Assembly (NCBI GenBank): GCA_023390055.1
Contig: JAEWDP010000085.1
Span: forward strand, 1 to 64,000
Length of the DNA: 64,000 nucleotides
Direction: 5' to 3'
Origin: Pseudomonadota bacterium
Lineage (GTDB): Bacteria; Pseudomonadota; Alphaproteobacteria; Rhizobiales; Rhizobiaceae
In this document: piece by piece, positions 14,690 to 23,157 of the stretch
Layout of the letters: every line of letters begins with the position of its first letter
Numbering within the stretch: the first letter of the stretch is position 1
Notes under the pieces: model-generated
What the model saw: the letters and a program-made list of their open reading frames with translations, nothing else
The model's database searches: none
What the model was told of the DNA's origin: nothing
Position numbers and translations under genes: made by a program

Positions 14690-17650
14690 CTATTTCTTCA
14701 TCTGTTCCTTCAAAGCTGCCAACTTTGCAAAGGGCGAGTCTGGATCCATTGGCTTTTCTTTACGCGGCGGTCGTGACTCGAAACGAGTGGACTGCGGCGG
14801 TTTGCCGCGATCCGGGCGCTCTACCCTTTCACCACGATTGGGCCGCTCCGATTTCCCCTCGGGTCGACGGGTTTCCCTGTTGGAACGGCCACCCTCACGT
14901 CCGCGTTCACCACGGCCTTCTCCGCGCCCTCCCGGACGCCGCTCCCCTTGCTGTGGCCTACCACCAAAGCGCTGGTTTTCGCTTCTACCGGCCGGGCGCC
15001 ACAACAGGACGGGTTTCGGAGCCTCTGCTTCCGGTTCGTCGGAAGACGGAGAAGCCCCGGCATCTACAGTTTCCGCCGCTTGCCCATTGCCTTCCAAAAC
15101 GACATCCGTCGCCGACTGAACGACACGTCCAACATCGGAGGCAGCTTCCAACTTCGCTTCTTCTACAACCCCAGGCCCGGTTTGCGTCTGTTGAGAGGAC
15201 AAGAACGCGGCAGCTTCCTCAGCTGTCACCAAGTCCGACCGATACCCAAGTCCTTTGAGAATTTCCTCCATATCGTCGGGGGTAGCACCAAGGATAGAGA
15301 GCATCGCCGTAGTCGTCATGAACCGCCGGCCGTCATAAGCACCATCAGGACGGGGTGCCGCATTCGGCTTCCATTGCAGGAGCGGGCGGATCAGATCAGC
15401 AAGCCGCTCAAGGATGTCAACGCGGACCGCTCGCTTCCCGAGAAAACGGAACCCTGCTAGCTTGTAGAATGTCCGTTCGAAAGTGGGATCCGCGACGACC
15501 GAGGTACGCCCCGCAGCAAGTGCTGGAATGAGCTCGCCGTAACCCGGCTTGTCCAGGCCATCATTTTTGAGCGCCCAGAGTAGGGTAATAAGCTCCGCCG
15601 GTGCCGGTTTCAGCAGTGCAGGCATGAACACATGATAGGCCCCAAACCGGATACCGTAGCGGCGCATCGAGGCACGCGCATCCTGATCCAGTGCTTTTAC
15701 ATCGTCTGCAACATCGCGGCGGAAGAGGACTCCGAGGTTTTCTACAACCTGAAATGCAAGACCCTTTGCGAGACCCTGCAAGTCTTCGGCACGCGAAAGA
15801 TCATCAAGCGGTTTCAGCACCGTTGCGACATGGTGGTTTATGAAGCGTTCGATGCGGGCCAGAACATGCTCGCGGGCGTTGCCTGTCAACTGCTCATCGG
15901 ACAACAATATAACGCGGGGGCGCATAATATGATCGCTCGGCGCCAATCGCGCTATGGGGTCCCCAAGCCAGCGCAAGAGTCCGTCGGACCCAAGCGCAAG
16001 ATCACTGTTGCCCGCGGCGTATACTCGCGCCGCGCGCGCTTCCAGCTCAAGCGCCAAAGCCTTCTGCGCAGCTGCCTGAACAGCTTTGGCATCAGGACCC
16101 TCTGCACCCGCCACCGGCGTAAACCGGAAACCGGCCAATTGTCCAACGTGATGACCTTCCACGAAGACATCACCATTCACACTGATTTCTGCTTCCAGCA
16201 TCGCATTCTCTCTTAGGCGCTTCATGAGCACAGATGTCCTGCGATCAACAAAGCGTTTCGTCAACCGTTCATGTAGGGCGTCCGACAGCCTGTCCTCAAT
16301 TTCCCTCGTCTTTTCTTGCCAGTGTGTCGGATCGGCCAGCCATCCTGGGCGGTTCGAGACATAGGTCCAGGTTCTAATTTGTGCAATACGCGCCGAGAGT
16401 GTATCGATTTCACCATCAGTTCGATCCGCTCGCCGCACCTGCTCGGACATGAAATCTTCGTTTACGGTCCCGTAGCGCACCAGATCGGAAAAAAGCGTCG
16501 AAATAAGGTCGGCATGTTGCGCGGGAGCAATTCGGCGATAGTCAGGCAAGGCGCAGGCTTCCCAGAGCTTTTCGACTCGCGCCGGAGTTGTTACGATATC
16601 GATAATTTCCGGATAACGTGAGAGGTATTCTAGCGCTTGGCTGTCGGTCGCGGGCAACGCCCGCGTCAGACCGGCGAGCATCGGAACGACCTCAAGGCTT
16701 GCGTGAAGATCTCTTATGCTCGAGAAATCCAACGCCTTCGATCTCCATTGAAGGACCTTTACCTCATCGAATTCATGACCTTCTATCCGTTCAACGAGTT
16801 CCTCATCAAAGGGTGCCACGCGACCTGTGACACCAAAAGTCCCATCGTGGACATGTCGGCCGGCCCGACCGGCAATCTGGCCGATCTCTGCCGGATTAAG
16901 ATGTCGGAATTGAAAGCCGTCGAACTTGCGGTCCTGAGCAAAGGCAACGTGATCCACATCTAGATTAAGGCCCATGCCAATCGCATCGGTGGCAACAAGA
17001 TACTCAACCTCACCCTCCTGATAGAGGCCAACCTGGGCGTTCCTTGTACGAGGACTCAACGCTCCGAGAACGACAGCAGCACCACCGCGCTGCCGGCGGA
17101 TCAGCTCTGCGATCGTATAGACCTCGTCCGCAGAGAAGGCGACGATCGCCGAACGTTGCGGCAAGCGCGTGATTTTTCGCTGCCCAGCATAGAAAAGTTG
17201 GGATAATCGAGGGCGTTCGATAACCGTTATGCCTGGAAGTATGCATTCAAGGATAGAACGCATAGTCCCAGCCCCGAGGAACAATGTTTCTTCGCGACCC
17301 CGGAGATGCAAAATCCGGTCCGTAAAGATATGTCCACGTTCTAAATCCGCAGCCAGTTGAACTTCATCAATGGCGACAAATGCTGCATTTGTCTCACGTG
17401 GCATGGCTTCAACTGTGCAAACCGAGAAGCGAGCATTGGGGGGCGTAATCTTCTCCTCGCCGGTGACTAATGCCACATTTACTTTGCCAACCCTCTCTAC
17501 AACTCTGGTGTAGACCTCACGAGCAAGAAGACGGAGCGGGAGGCCGATCACGCCACTACCATGAGCAACCATGCGCTCTATGGCATAATGGGTCTTGCCA
17601 GTATTCGTAGGACCGAGAACGGCAGTCACGCCCCGTCCGCTAACCATCAT
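14690..17650 (-). CDS. large SUV3-like RNA/DNA helicase
   Basis: 986 residues from ATG 17650. Walker A GPTNTGKT (about 13-20), motif II IDEVQ, and motifs V and VI (VATDAIGMGLNLDVDHV, QIAGRAGRH) resemble mitochondrial SUV3, an RNA-degradosome helicase. The middle has helical helicase-associated regions. The last 120 residues are low complexity, rich in Arg, Gly, Glu and Pro, probably an RNA-binding tail. The frame continues 24 codons upstream to a TTG; a TTG start in the LNFHPMM region is also possible, since relatives begin with similar residues. It heads the operon helicase to S4 protein. Function in RNA turnover is inferred from the family. Confidence 0.9.
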   Translation of the reverse strand: MMVSGRGVTAVLGPTNTGKTHYAIERMVAHGSGVIGLPLRLLAREVYTRVVERVGKVNVALVTGEEKITPPNARFSVCTVEAMPRETNAAFVAIDEVQLAADLERGHIFTDRILHLRGREETLFLGAGTMRSILECILPGITVIERPRLSQLFYAGQRKITRLPQRSAIVAFSADEVYTIAELIRRQRGGAAVVLGALSPRTRNAQVGLYQEGEVEYLVATDAIGMGLNLDVDHVAFAQDRKFDGFQFRHLNPAEIGQIAGRAGRHVHDGTFGVTGRVAPFDEELVERIEGHEFDEVKVLQWRSKALDFSSIRDLHASLEVVPMLAGLTRALPATDSQALEYLSRYPEIIDIVTTPARVEKLWEACALPDYRRIAPAQHADLISTLFSDLVRYGTVNEDFMSEQVRRADRTDGEIDTLSARIAQIRTWTYVSNRPGWLADPTHWQEKTREIEDRLSDALHERLTKRFVDRRTSVLMKRLRENAMLEAEISVNGDVFVEGHHVGQLAGFRFTPVAGAEGPDAKAVQAAAQKALALELEARAARVYAAGNSDLALGSDGLLRWLGDPIARLAPSDHIMRPRVILLSDEQLTGNAREHVLARIERFINHHVATVLKPLDDLSRAEDLQGLAKGLAFQVVENLGVLFRRDVADDVKALDQDARASMRRYGIRFGAYHVFMPALLKPAPAELITLLWALKNDGLDKPGYGELIPALAAGRTSVVADPTFERTFYKLAGFRFLGKRAVRVDILERLADLIRPLLQWKPNAAPRPDGAYDGRRFMTTTAMLSILGATPDDMEEILKGLGYRSDLVTAEEAAAFLSSQQTQTGPGVVEEAKLEAASDVGRVVQSATDVVLEGNGQAAETVDAGASPSSDEPEAEAPKPVLLWRPAGRSENQRFGGRPQQGERRPGGRGEGRGERGREGGRSNRETRRPEGKSERPNRGERVERPDRGKPPQSTRFESRPPRKEKPMDPDSPFAKLAALKEQMKK

Positions 17651-17961
17651 TGGGTGGAAGTTCAAAATCGCATCCGCACAAAAAGCCCATCCGTTTCTCA
17701 GATCTGGGCGACGACAGACCAAAAATGGCTATCTGATCTTGAAATAACAAGTGACAGCGTCACTTCTCCTTAAATTTCTTGAGCGGCACAGATCAGGAGA
17801 ACAAAACGGAACGAAACGGCGACGAATCGCTTACCCATCAACATTTTTTTCCATCTCAGGTGTCAATGGGAGTGCCTCAATTCTGCTTGCCGTGCTGCGA
17901 ATCTCCAAACACCCAAGTCACTGGAACAGCTTCAATGAATGCTGATAACTATTGCGACCTT

Positions 17962-17986
17962 GGAACAAAACGGTGCAAGATGCGTT
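17962..17986 (+). promoter_or_regulatory. EcfG-type (general stress) promoter
   Basis: GGAAC (17962-17966) and CGTT (17983-17986) are separated by exactly 16 bases, matching the EcfG/RpoE2 consensus. It sits 41 bases before the ATG of the DUF3309-like gene and also upstream of the small lipoprotein gene at 18204. Both kinds of gene are common in general-stress regulons. Confidence 0.75.
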
Positions 17987-18026
17987 TGTTCCCGCATTCT
18001 GGCGGATTAAGGATCGGTAACTAGGT

Positions 18027-18177
18027 ATGCTCGGAACGGTTCTGCCAGTCGTCCTCATCCTGCTTCTTGTCGGCACATTGCCGAGTTGGAGGTGGGGATA
18101 AGGCCCATCGGGGGACTGGGACTGGTCCTCATTATCGTGATCATTCTCCTGTCCATATCGGCAGGAACCAGGTTAAG
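18027..18177 (+). pseudogene. broken DUF3309-like small membrane protein gene
   Basis: The first frame reads MLGTVLPVVLILLLVGTLP then SWRWG and a TAA at 18099-18101. The family normally continues WGYGPSGGLGLVL. Here TAA stands where a tyrosine codon is expected, GPSG follows in the same frame, and the conserved GGLGLVLIIVIILL continues in the next frame, as if one G had been lost from the G tract at 18110-18114. The family's usual stop is also missing. A nonsense change plus a frameshift suggests real decay and not one sequencing error. The intact family makes about 50 residues with two hydrophobic stretches. The upstream EcfG promoter is preserved. Confidence 0.65.
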
Positions 18178-18203
18178 TATCAAAGTAACGGGAAGGAAAG
18201 ACC

Positions 18204-18458
18204 ATGAAGAAGATCTTGCTTGCGGGTGCCCTTATAGCCTCTCTCGCATCTTGCACATCCACGGAGCGTGGAACCGCAATCGGTGCGGGAACTGGCGCTG
18301 TTATCGGCGGTGTTGCAACTAACAGCTGGGGCGGCGCAGCCGTTGGTGCGGTAGCAGGTGGCGCGGTCGGTGCCTTGATCGGGGCATCGCAAGATCGCCA
18401 AGGCTATTGCATATATCGCGACCGCCATGGACGTACCTATGAGGCACGTTGCCGCTAA
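18204..18458 (+). CDS. small glycine-zipper lipoprotein
   Basis: 84 residues. A lipoprotein signal ends at LASC (Cys17). A glycine-zipper membrane segment follows (GAGTGAVIGGVATNSWGG and GAVAGGAVGALIGA, about 27-61), then a short basic tail with two cysteines. It resembles the YMGG/Gly-zipper outer-membrane lipoproteins seen in stress regulons; no specific function is known. AAGGAAAG lies just before the start. It is probably transcribed from the EcfG-type promoter at 17962, through the broken DUF3309 gene, and ends at the terminator at 18475. Confidence 0.85.
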   Translation: MKKILLAGALIASLASCTSTERGTAIGAGTGAVIGGVATNSWGGAAVGAVAGGAVGALIGASQDRQGYCIYRDRHGRTYEARCR

Positions 18459-18474
18459 GATGCCCACTCCATTA

Positions 18475-18515
18475 AGAATGGCACCGGAGATTGCCCGGTG
18501 CCATTCTCAAGTCTT
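18475..18515 (+). terminator. intrinsic terminator after the small lipoprotein gene
   Basis: AGAATGGCACCGG and CCGGTGCCATTCT form a perfect 13-bp stem (18475-18487 with 18495-18507) around a 7-nt loop, followed by CAAGTCTTTT. It lies between the lipoprotein gene and the convergent phaB, and may serve both. Confidence 0.85.
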
Positions 18516-18547
18516 TTACATGCGACAGCTCGCTTGAAGGGTGGGCG

Positions 18548-19273
18548 TTAGGGTAGATACTGACCGCCATTTACGGTGAGCGTCGATCCAGTGATAAAGC
18601 CTGCGTCATCCGAAGCCAGGAAAACGACACAGCGGGCAATTTCCTCAGGCTCCCCCAGCCGTCCCACGGGTATTTGAGGTATGATTCTCTCGTTCAGAAC
18701 TTTCTGTGGAACAGCCTTGACCATATCGGTCGCGATATAGCCCGGAGATATCGCATTAACGGTAATATTGCGCATTGCGCCTTCTTGTGCGAGTGATTTA
18801 GTGAAGCCAATATAACCCGCTTTTGCAGCGGAATAATTGACCTGCCCCATCTGCCCCTTCTGTCCGTTGATAGATGAAATGTTGATGATCCGGCCAAAAC
18901 CGCGGTCCCGCATCCCGTTCCAAACTTGTTGCGTCATATTAAAGAGACCCGTGAGATTTGTGGCGACCACGTCATTCCACTGCTCCGGGGTCATATTGTG
19001 AAACATGACATCACGGGTAATGCCTGCATTATTGACCAGAATATCGACAGGGCCAATTGCTGCTTCTACTCGCGCGACACCATCCACACATTGCCCATAG
19101 CTGGAGACGTCCCACCTGAACACGGGAATGCCTGTTTCTTCCCCAAAGGTTTGCGCGTTTTCCTCGTTCCCAGCAAAACTCGCAGCAACTCGATATCCCA
19201 CCTGGCTGAGCGCGAGCGCGATCGCGGCACCAATACCACGCGTACCACCTGTAACCAATGCGACCTTGCCCAT
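18548..19273 (-). CDS. phaB: acetoacetyl-CoA reductase
   Basis: NADPH-dependent short-chain dehydrogenase of 241 residues that reduces acetoacetyl-CoA to (R)-3-hydroxybutyryl-CoA, the PHB monomer. The cofactor site is VTGGTRGIGAA (7-17) and NNAGITRD. The catalytic Ser-Tyr-Lys are in NISSINGQKG and YSAAKAG. The PhaB-specific string QKGQMGQVNYSA is present. AAGGGAA lies upstream of the start. It follows phaA by about 95 bp on the same strand; no phaC or phasin gene lies in the window. Confidence 0.97.
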   Translation of the reverse strand: MGKVALVTGGTRGIGAAIALALSQVGYRVAASFAGNEENAQTFGEETGIPVFRWDVSSYGQCVDGVARVEAAIGPVDILVNNAGITRDVMFHNMTPEQWNDVVATNLTGLFNMTQQVWNGMRDRGFGRIINISSINGQKGQMGQVNYSAAKAGYIGFTKSLAQEGAMRNITVNAISPGYIATDMVKAVPQKVLNERIIPQIPVGRLGEPEEIARCVVFLASDDAGFITGSTLTVNGGQYLP

Positions 19274-19367
19274 CAGTGTTCCCTTTGTTACCCGTCACAC
19301 TGGTCTGTAGCGACCTGGCGTCAGTTCGAATACAAGGTCGGTCCGCCACGGCATCGATATTACCGTC

Positions 19368-20549
19368 TCACATCGCCTCGATACACATCGCAACACCCAT
19401 GCCACCACCAATACAGAGCGTTGCGAGACCCTTTTTGGCTCCACGGCGCTTCATCTCGAATACGAGCGTATTGAGAATGCGTCCACCCGAGGCTCCTATC
19501 GGATGTCCGATTGCAATGGCGCCACCGTTGACGTTCACAATCGATGGATCCCAGCCAAGCTCCTTGTTCACCGCACATGCTTGTGCTGCAAAGGCCTCAT
19601 TTGCTTCAATCAGGTCGAGATCTTCCACCTTCCAGCCCGCCTTTTCCAGCGCCTTGCGCGAAGCGGGTATCGGTCCAGTACCCATAATCTGGGGATCGAC
19701 ACCCGCAGTCGCCCATGATGCGATCCGTACCATAGGGTTAACCCCCCTACGGCTAGCCTCTTCTTCCGTCATCAGAAGAACGGCCGCAGCCCCATCATTG
19801 ATGCCCGACGCATTTCCGGCCGTCACAGTACCTTCCTTGTCAAAGGCAGGCCGAAGCTTGGTCATATTATCCAATGTCGCGCCGATCCGTATGAATTCAT
19901 CGACCTCTGCCACGGAGTCGCCCCGGCGTCCCTTGATTACAAACGGAACGATTTCATCCTTGAACCGGCCTGCTGCCTGCGCTGCTTCCGCCTTATTTTG
20001 TGACTGGACGGCAAACCTATCCTGCTCCTCGCGCGACAACTGGTACTGCCGCGCTATATTCTCGGCAGTGATTCCCATGTGATAACCATAAAATGCATCC
20101 GTCAATCCATCCTTGATCATCGTATCGATCATCTTCGTGTCGCCCATTTTAACGCCCGCGCGAAGATGGGCACAATGTGGCGCCATGGACATCGATTCCT
20201 GACCGCCAGCGACTATGATACTGGCATCTCCTAAGGCAATCTGTTGCATGCCAAGCGCTACCGCGCGTAATCCGGACCCACAGAGCTGATTGACACCCCA
20301 TGCCGTTGCCTCCTTGGCAACGCCCGCCTTGATAGCTGCTTGGCGGGCCGGGTTTTGGCCCTCACCAGCTGGGAGAACCTGTCCAAGGATGACTTCGTCA
20401 ACTTCGCTCGCATCAACTCCCGCCCGTGTCAACGCGCCCTCAATCACCGCGGCGCCCAGTGCATGCGCGGGCACGTTGGCAAAAACGCCATTGAGAGAAC
20501 CGACTGCCGTACGGGCCGCGGATGCGATTACGATCGATGGATTAGACAC
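19368..20549 (-). CDS. phaA: acetyl-CoA acetyltransferase (beta-ketothiolase)
   Basis: Thiolase of about 393 residues that condenses two acetyl-CoA to acetoacetyl-CoA. The nucleophilic cysteine is in NQLCGSGLRAVA, the catalytic histidine in IGHPIGASGGR and the second cysteine in LCIGGGMGVAM. The start needs care: an ATG at 20555 abuts GAGGAG with no spacing, while a GTG two codons later (20549) has a 6-base spacing and gives SNPSIVIASAARTAVG, the usual PhaA N-terminus. I therefore prefer GTG 20549. It is transcribed with phaB and divergent from phaR, whose product probably binds between them. Confidence 0.95.
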   Translation of the reverse strand: MSNPSIVIASAARTAVGSLNGVFANVPAHALGAAVIEGALTRAGVDASEVDEVILGQVLPAGEGQNPARQAAIKAGVAKEATAWGVNQLCGSGLRAVALGMQQIALGDASIIVAGGQESMSMAPHCAHLRAGVKMGDTKMIDTMIKDGLTDAFYGYHMGITAENIARQYQLSREEQDRFAVQSQNKAEAAQAAGRFKDEIVPFVIKGRRGDSVAEVDEFIRIGATLDNMTKLRPAFDKEGTVTAGNASGINDGAAAVLLMTEEEASRRGVNPMVRIASWATAGVDPQIMGTGPIPASRKALEKAGWKVEDLDLIEANEAFAAQACAVNKELGWDPSIVNVNGGAIAIGHPIGASGGRILNTLVFEMKRRGAKKGLATLCIGGGMGVAMCIEAM

Positions 20550-20684
20550 AGACATCTCCTCGTTCTTCGTTAATTAAAACACTGGCAAAGCTGCCAAGCG
20601 AAGTCAAACGGCCTAATCGTGTGAAACGACATACCTTATGCGGCTTTCCACCAATCAGTTTTCACCCGTGGAACCATTCTTCTT

Positions 20685-20695
20685 TTGCTGTGCAA
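20685..20695. promoter_or_regulatory. candidate PhaR operator TTGCTGTGCAA
   Basis: A perfect inverted repeat TTGC-N3-GCAA in the 260-bp region between divergent phaA and phaR. Known alphaproteobacterial PhaR sites are built on TGC/GCA half-sites. It would allow PhaR to control phaAB and itself. A second palindrome TGGCA-AAGC-TGCCA lies near the phaA start (20583-20596). Confidence 0.4.
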
Positions 20696-20809
20696 TATGA
20701 CAACCCACCGCGGCGCACAAAATTAGTTTGTCAGTCGCCTTTGTTTAAGATTACAGTTTGCTCGGGAAAGCTCTGTCCGCCAACCATGGGATGAGGCGAG
20801 GAGGCAATT

Positions 20810-21385
20810 ATGGCCAAGAATGAAGACGAAGTCGTCATCAAAAAATACGCTAATCGCCGTTTATACAACACTGGCACGAGCACCTATGTGACGCTCGAAG
20901 ACCTGGCGAAGATGGTTAAAAAGGGCGAAGAGTTCGTCGTTCAGGATGCCAAGAGCGGCGAGGACATTACCCACTCAGTACTCACGCAAATCATCTTCGA
21001 GCAAGAATCCAAGACTGGCAACACTCTCCTTCCGATATCGTTTCTACGCCAGTTGATCTCCTACTATGGAGATCAGATGCAGATGGTCGTGCCGACGTTT
21101 CTGGAGCACTCAATGCATTCATTCGCTGAGCAGCAATCGCAGATGCGAGAACAAATGACGCGGGCTTTTGGTGAAACACCTCTAACCAAGAATCTTCAGA
21201 CGCCCATGCAATTGATGGAAGATCAGGTCCGTCGTAACACAGAGGTATTCCGTCAGGCGATGCAGATGTTTTCCCCCTTCGGTAACCCTCCGCCTTCTAC
21301 TCCATCGAAGAAATCGGACTCCAAGGATATCGAAGAATTGAAGGAGCAACTTCGGAATCTGCAGAGCCGCCTGGATTCTCTCTGA
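20810..21385 (+). CDS. phaR: polyhydroxyalkanoate synthesis repressor
   Basis: 191 residues. The N-terminal PHB/PHA accumulation regulator DNA-binding domain is clear (IKKYANRRLYNTGTSTYVTL, about 8-27), followed by the PHB-accumulation domain (ISFLRQLISYYGDQMQMVVP) and a C-terminal glutamine-rich, coiled-coil-like tail. PhaR (AniA in rhizobia) binds both DNA and PHB granules and represses phasin genes and itself when no polymer is present; it also links carbon surplus to redox state. GGCGAGGAGG precedes the start. It is divergent from phaAB, the usual arrangement in Hyphomicrobiales. Confidence 0.96.
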   Translation: MAKNEDEVVIKKYANRRLYNTGTSTYVTLEDLAKMVKKGEEFVVQDAKSGEDITHSVLTQIIFEQESKTGNTLLPISFLRQLISYYGDQMQMVVPTFLEHSMHSFAEQQSQMREQMTRAFGETPLTKNLQTPMQLMEDQVRRNTEVFRQAMQMFSPFGNPPPSTPSKKSDSKDIEELKEQLRNLQSRLDSL

Positions 21386-21749
21386 GGGCCGTTCCTTGTC
21401 ATTTCTTAGGTTGGTGACCAGCAACGAAGGACAGCGCAGAGTAGCCGACGGGCAAAGGCGCACCTGGTGGCCGAGCCGCTTTGGTAAGCTCACTATGCAG
21501 GAATCTGTTTCACAACGGATGAAATGTTTTCGGCTTTCCGATAGCGGCAAGTCGCATGGGACACTAACGTTTTAGAGAAATGTCCCCGGGCGAAGCCTGA
21601 AACCAACCACATTCACTCAGGTTATGTGCAATCGAACATTCATTTGACAAAATGGCCGCACCGTTGCCGATACGACCATCTGAACCGACTTGCGGACTCG
21701 CTTCACAATCTGTGGCAACCAGTCCATCAAATTCAATATAGTGAAGCGC
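21386..21749. other. intergenic stretch between convergent phaR and rpmF
   Basis: No credible coding frame, RNA gene or strong terminator is visible. A 6-bp hairpin AAGCGC-TTAT-GCGCTT at 21744-21759 straddles the rpmF stop codon. Confidence 0.55.
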
Positions 21750-21935
21750 TTATGCGCTTTCTTTCGGTGTCAGGACCTGGCGCCCACGATACATTCCTGT
21801 CTTCAGGTCAATGTGGTGCGGACGACGTAACTCGCCTGAATTCTTGTCTTCGACATAGGTCGGGATCTTCAGCGCGTCGGCGGAGCGGCGCATACCGCGC
21901 TTGGACGGGCTCGTTTTTCTCTTCGGTACAGCCAT
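21750..21935 (-). CDS. rpmF: 50S ribosomal protein L32
   Basis: 61-residue structural protein of the large subunit, starting MAVPKRKTSPSKRGMRRSAD as in other alphaproteobacteria. GTGGAGTA lies upstream of this ATG; an 8-codon extension upstream is not part of L32. Alphaproteobacterial L32 lacks the zinc-binding cysteines, and this one has none. It belongs to the common rpmF/mtgA neighbourhood, here with a GST gene in between. Confidence 0.96.
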   Translation of the reverse strand: MAVPKRKTSPSKRGMRRSADALKIPTYVEDKNSGELRRPHHIDLKTGMYRGRQVLTPKESA

Positions 21936-22082
21936 TATAATTACTCCACTTTCGTGCAAGACATGATCCCCGGCAGGAACTCTAGCCGAATTCGATATGT
22001 CTCAATCTCGGAAATTTGGCCGGCTTATACATGCTGGTCACCGGTTTGACCAGTGCCTAGCGCAAAATTTCCGTCAAAGAAC

Positions 22083-22730
22083 CTAAGCTTCGTCTTCCAC
22101 CACGATCCAGGTTTCCTTCAGAGCTGCTGCTTGCCAATCCCTCCACGCAGTATGCGATTTGACTGCGGCCATGTAGGCGAGTGTATCGTCATCAGCCGCT
22201 AGATCATATACATCAAAGCGATTGACGATTGGAGCATACATCGCATCTGCTGCCGAAAACTGACCAAATAGATAGGGTCCGCCCGATCGTCCCCGACATT
22301 CCTTCCAGATCGTGGAGATACGCGTTACGTCTTTCTCGACACCAGAGGGAAGATCGATCTTGCGTTGTGGCCGGCGAAAGTTCATTGGGCACGCTGTTCG
22401 AAGAGACTGAAATCCTGAAAGCATTTCCATCGAGATGGCGCGAGCAACGGCACGGTCACCGGCAGCTTCAGGCCACAAAGCGCGCTCAGGATAGAGCTCC
22501 GCCGCGAATTCTATAATCGCAAGGGACTCCCATACACGCACTTTACCGTAATGAAGCACGGGGACGCGACCCGTTGGTGAAATTTCTAAAAACTTCGGGT
22601 TTCCAGATGGAAAATCGAAGGGAATAAGAATTTCCTCAAACGGAATACCTGCCGCAGTCAAAGCAATCCACGGACGAAATGACCAGGAGGAGTAATTTTT
22701 GTTACCGATATAGAGGACAATTTTTTCCAT
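22083..22730 (-). CDS. glutathione S-transferase family protein
   Basis: 215 residues. The N-terminal thioredoxin-like domain begins IVLYIGNKNYSSWSFRPW, with a Ser-rich site near 13-17 that suggests a serine-type catalytic centre. It continues to SPTGRVPVLHYG (cis-Pro) and WESLAIIEFAAE, the glutathione gamma-Glu-binding part. The C-terminal helical domain follows with FSAADAMYAPIVNRF. The substrate is not predictable. It lies between rpmF and mtgA on the same strand, 147 bp from rpmF and far from mtgA. Confidence 0.9.
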   Translation of the reverse strand: MEKIVLYIGNKNYSSWSFRPWIALTAAGIPFEEILIPFDFPSGNPKFLEISPTGRVPVLHYGKVRVWESLAIIEFAAELYPERALWPEAAGDRAVARAISMEMLSGFQSLRTACPMNFRRPQRKIDLPSGVEKDVTRISTIWKECRGRSGGPYLFGQFSAADAMYAPIVNRFDVYDLAADDDTLAYMAAVKSHTAWRDWQAAALKETWIVVEDEA

Positions 22731-23157
22731 CGCGGTTCTCCGGGTGCTTGTCCGTTGTATTCGCTCTCGCGAAAAAGCACAAACTGATCATGTCCAGATC
22801 TGTGACCCGAACCGGCGCGACCGCAAGCTTCATTACCGCGAGCTTCGGCTCAATAGCGGGACCGCCTGTCGGCTAGCTGCCGCCGACTTGCCACAACAGG
22901 ATCGCGGTCAGCGCCACCGGTTCGCTCAACACCCACGCGGCCGAAACGCGCTCAAAGCGTCTCTCACAAGCATTGCCATCTGCTCAGTCGAGCCGACGTA
23001 TACGCCCCAGAAGCAACCCACATTTCTTTCCGCTCCCAAAAGATTTCAACTTCAAATGCCGAATATCTGATGAAAAAAATTGTGCGTCAGCTCGTTTTTG
23101 CTACCGATCTCGGTAACGCAATCGAGGCCGGTCAACCGCCGATGAAAAGCCTCGCAT
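22731..23157. other. intergenic stretch between GST and mtgA, no gene seen
   Basis: No frame here has family-like sequence. A perfect palindrome TACCGA-TC-TCGGTA lies at 23102-23115, downstream of mtgA; without a T-run it is not a clear terminator. Confidence 0.55.

Noticed and set aside
20583..20596. Palindrome TGGCA-AAGC-TGCCA near the phaA start as a second operator.
   Set aside because: Short and overlapping the leader of phaA; no known regulator fits and it may be chance. Mentioned only beside the PhaR-like site.
23102..23115. Palindrome TACCGA-TC-TCGGTA as the mtgA terminator.
   Set aside because: The loop of two bases is too small for a stable terminator and no T-run follows.
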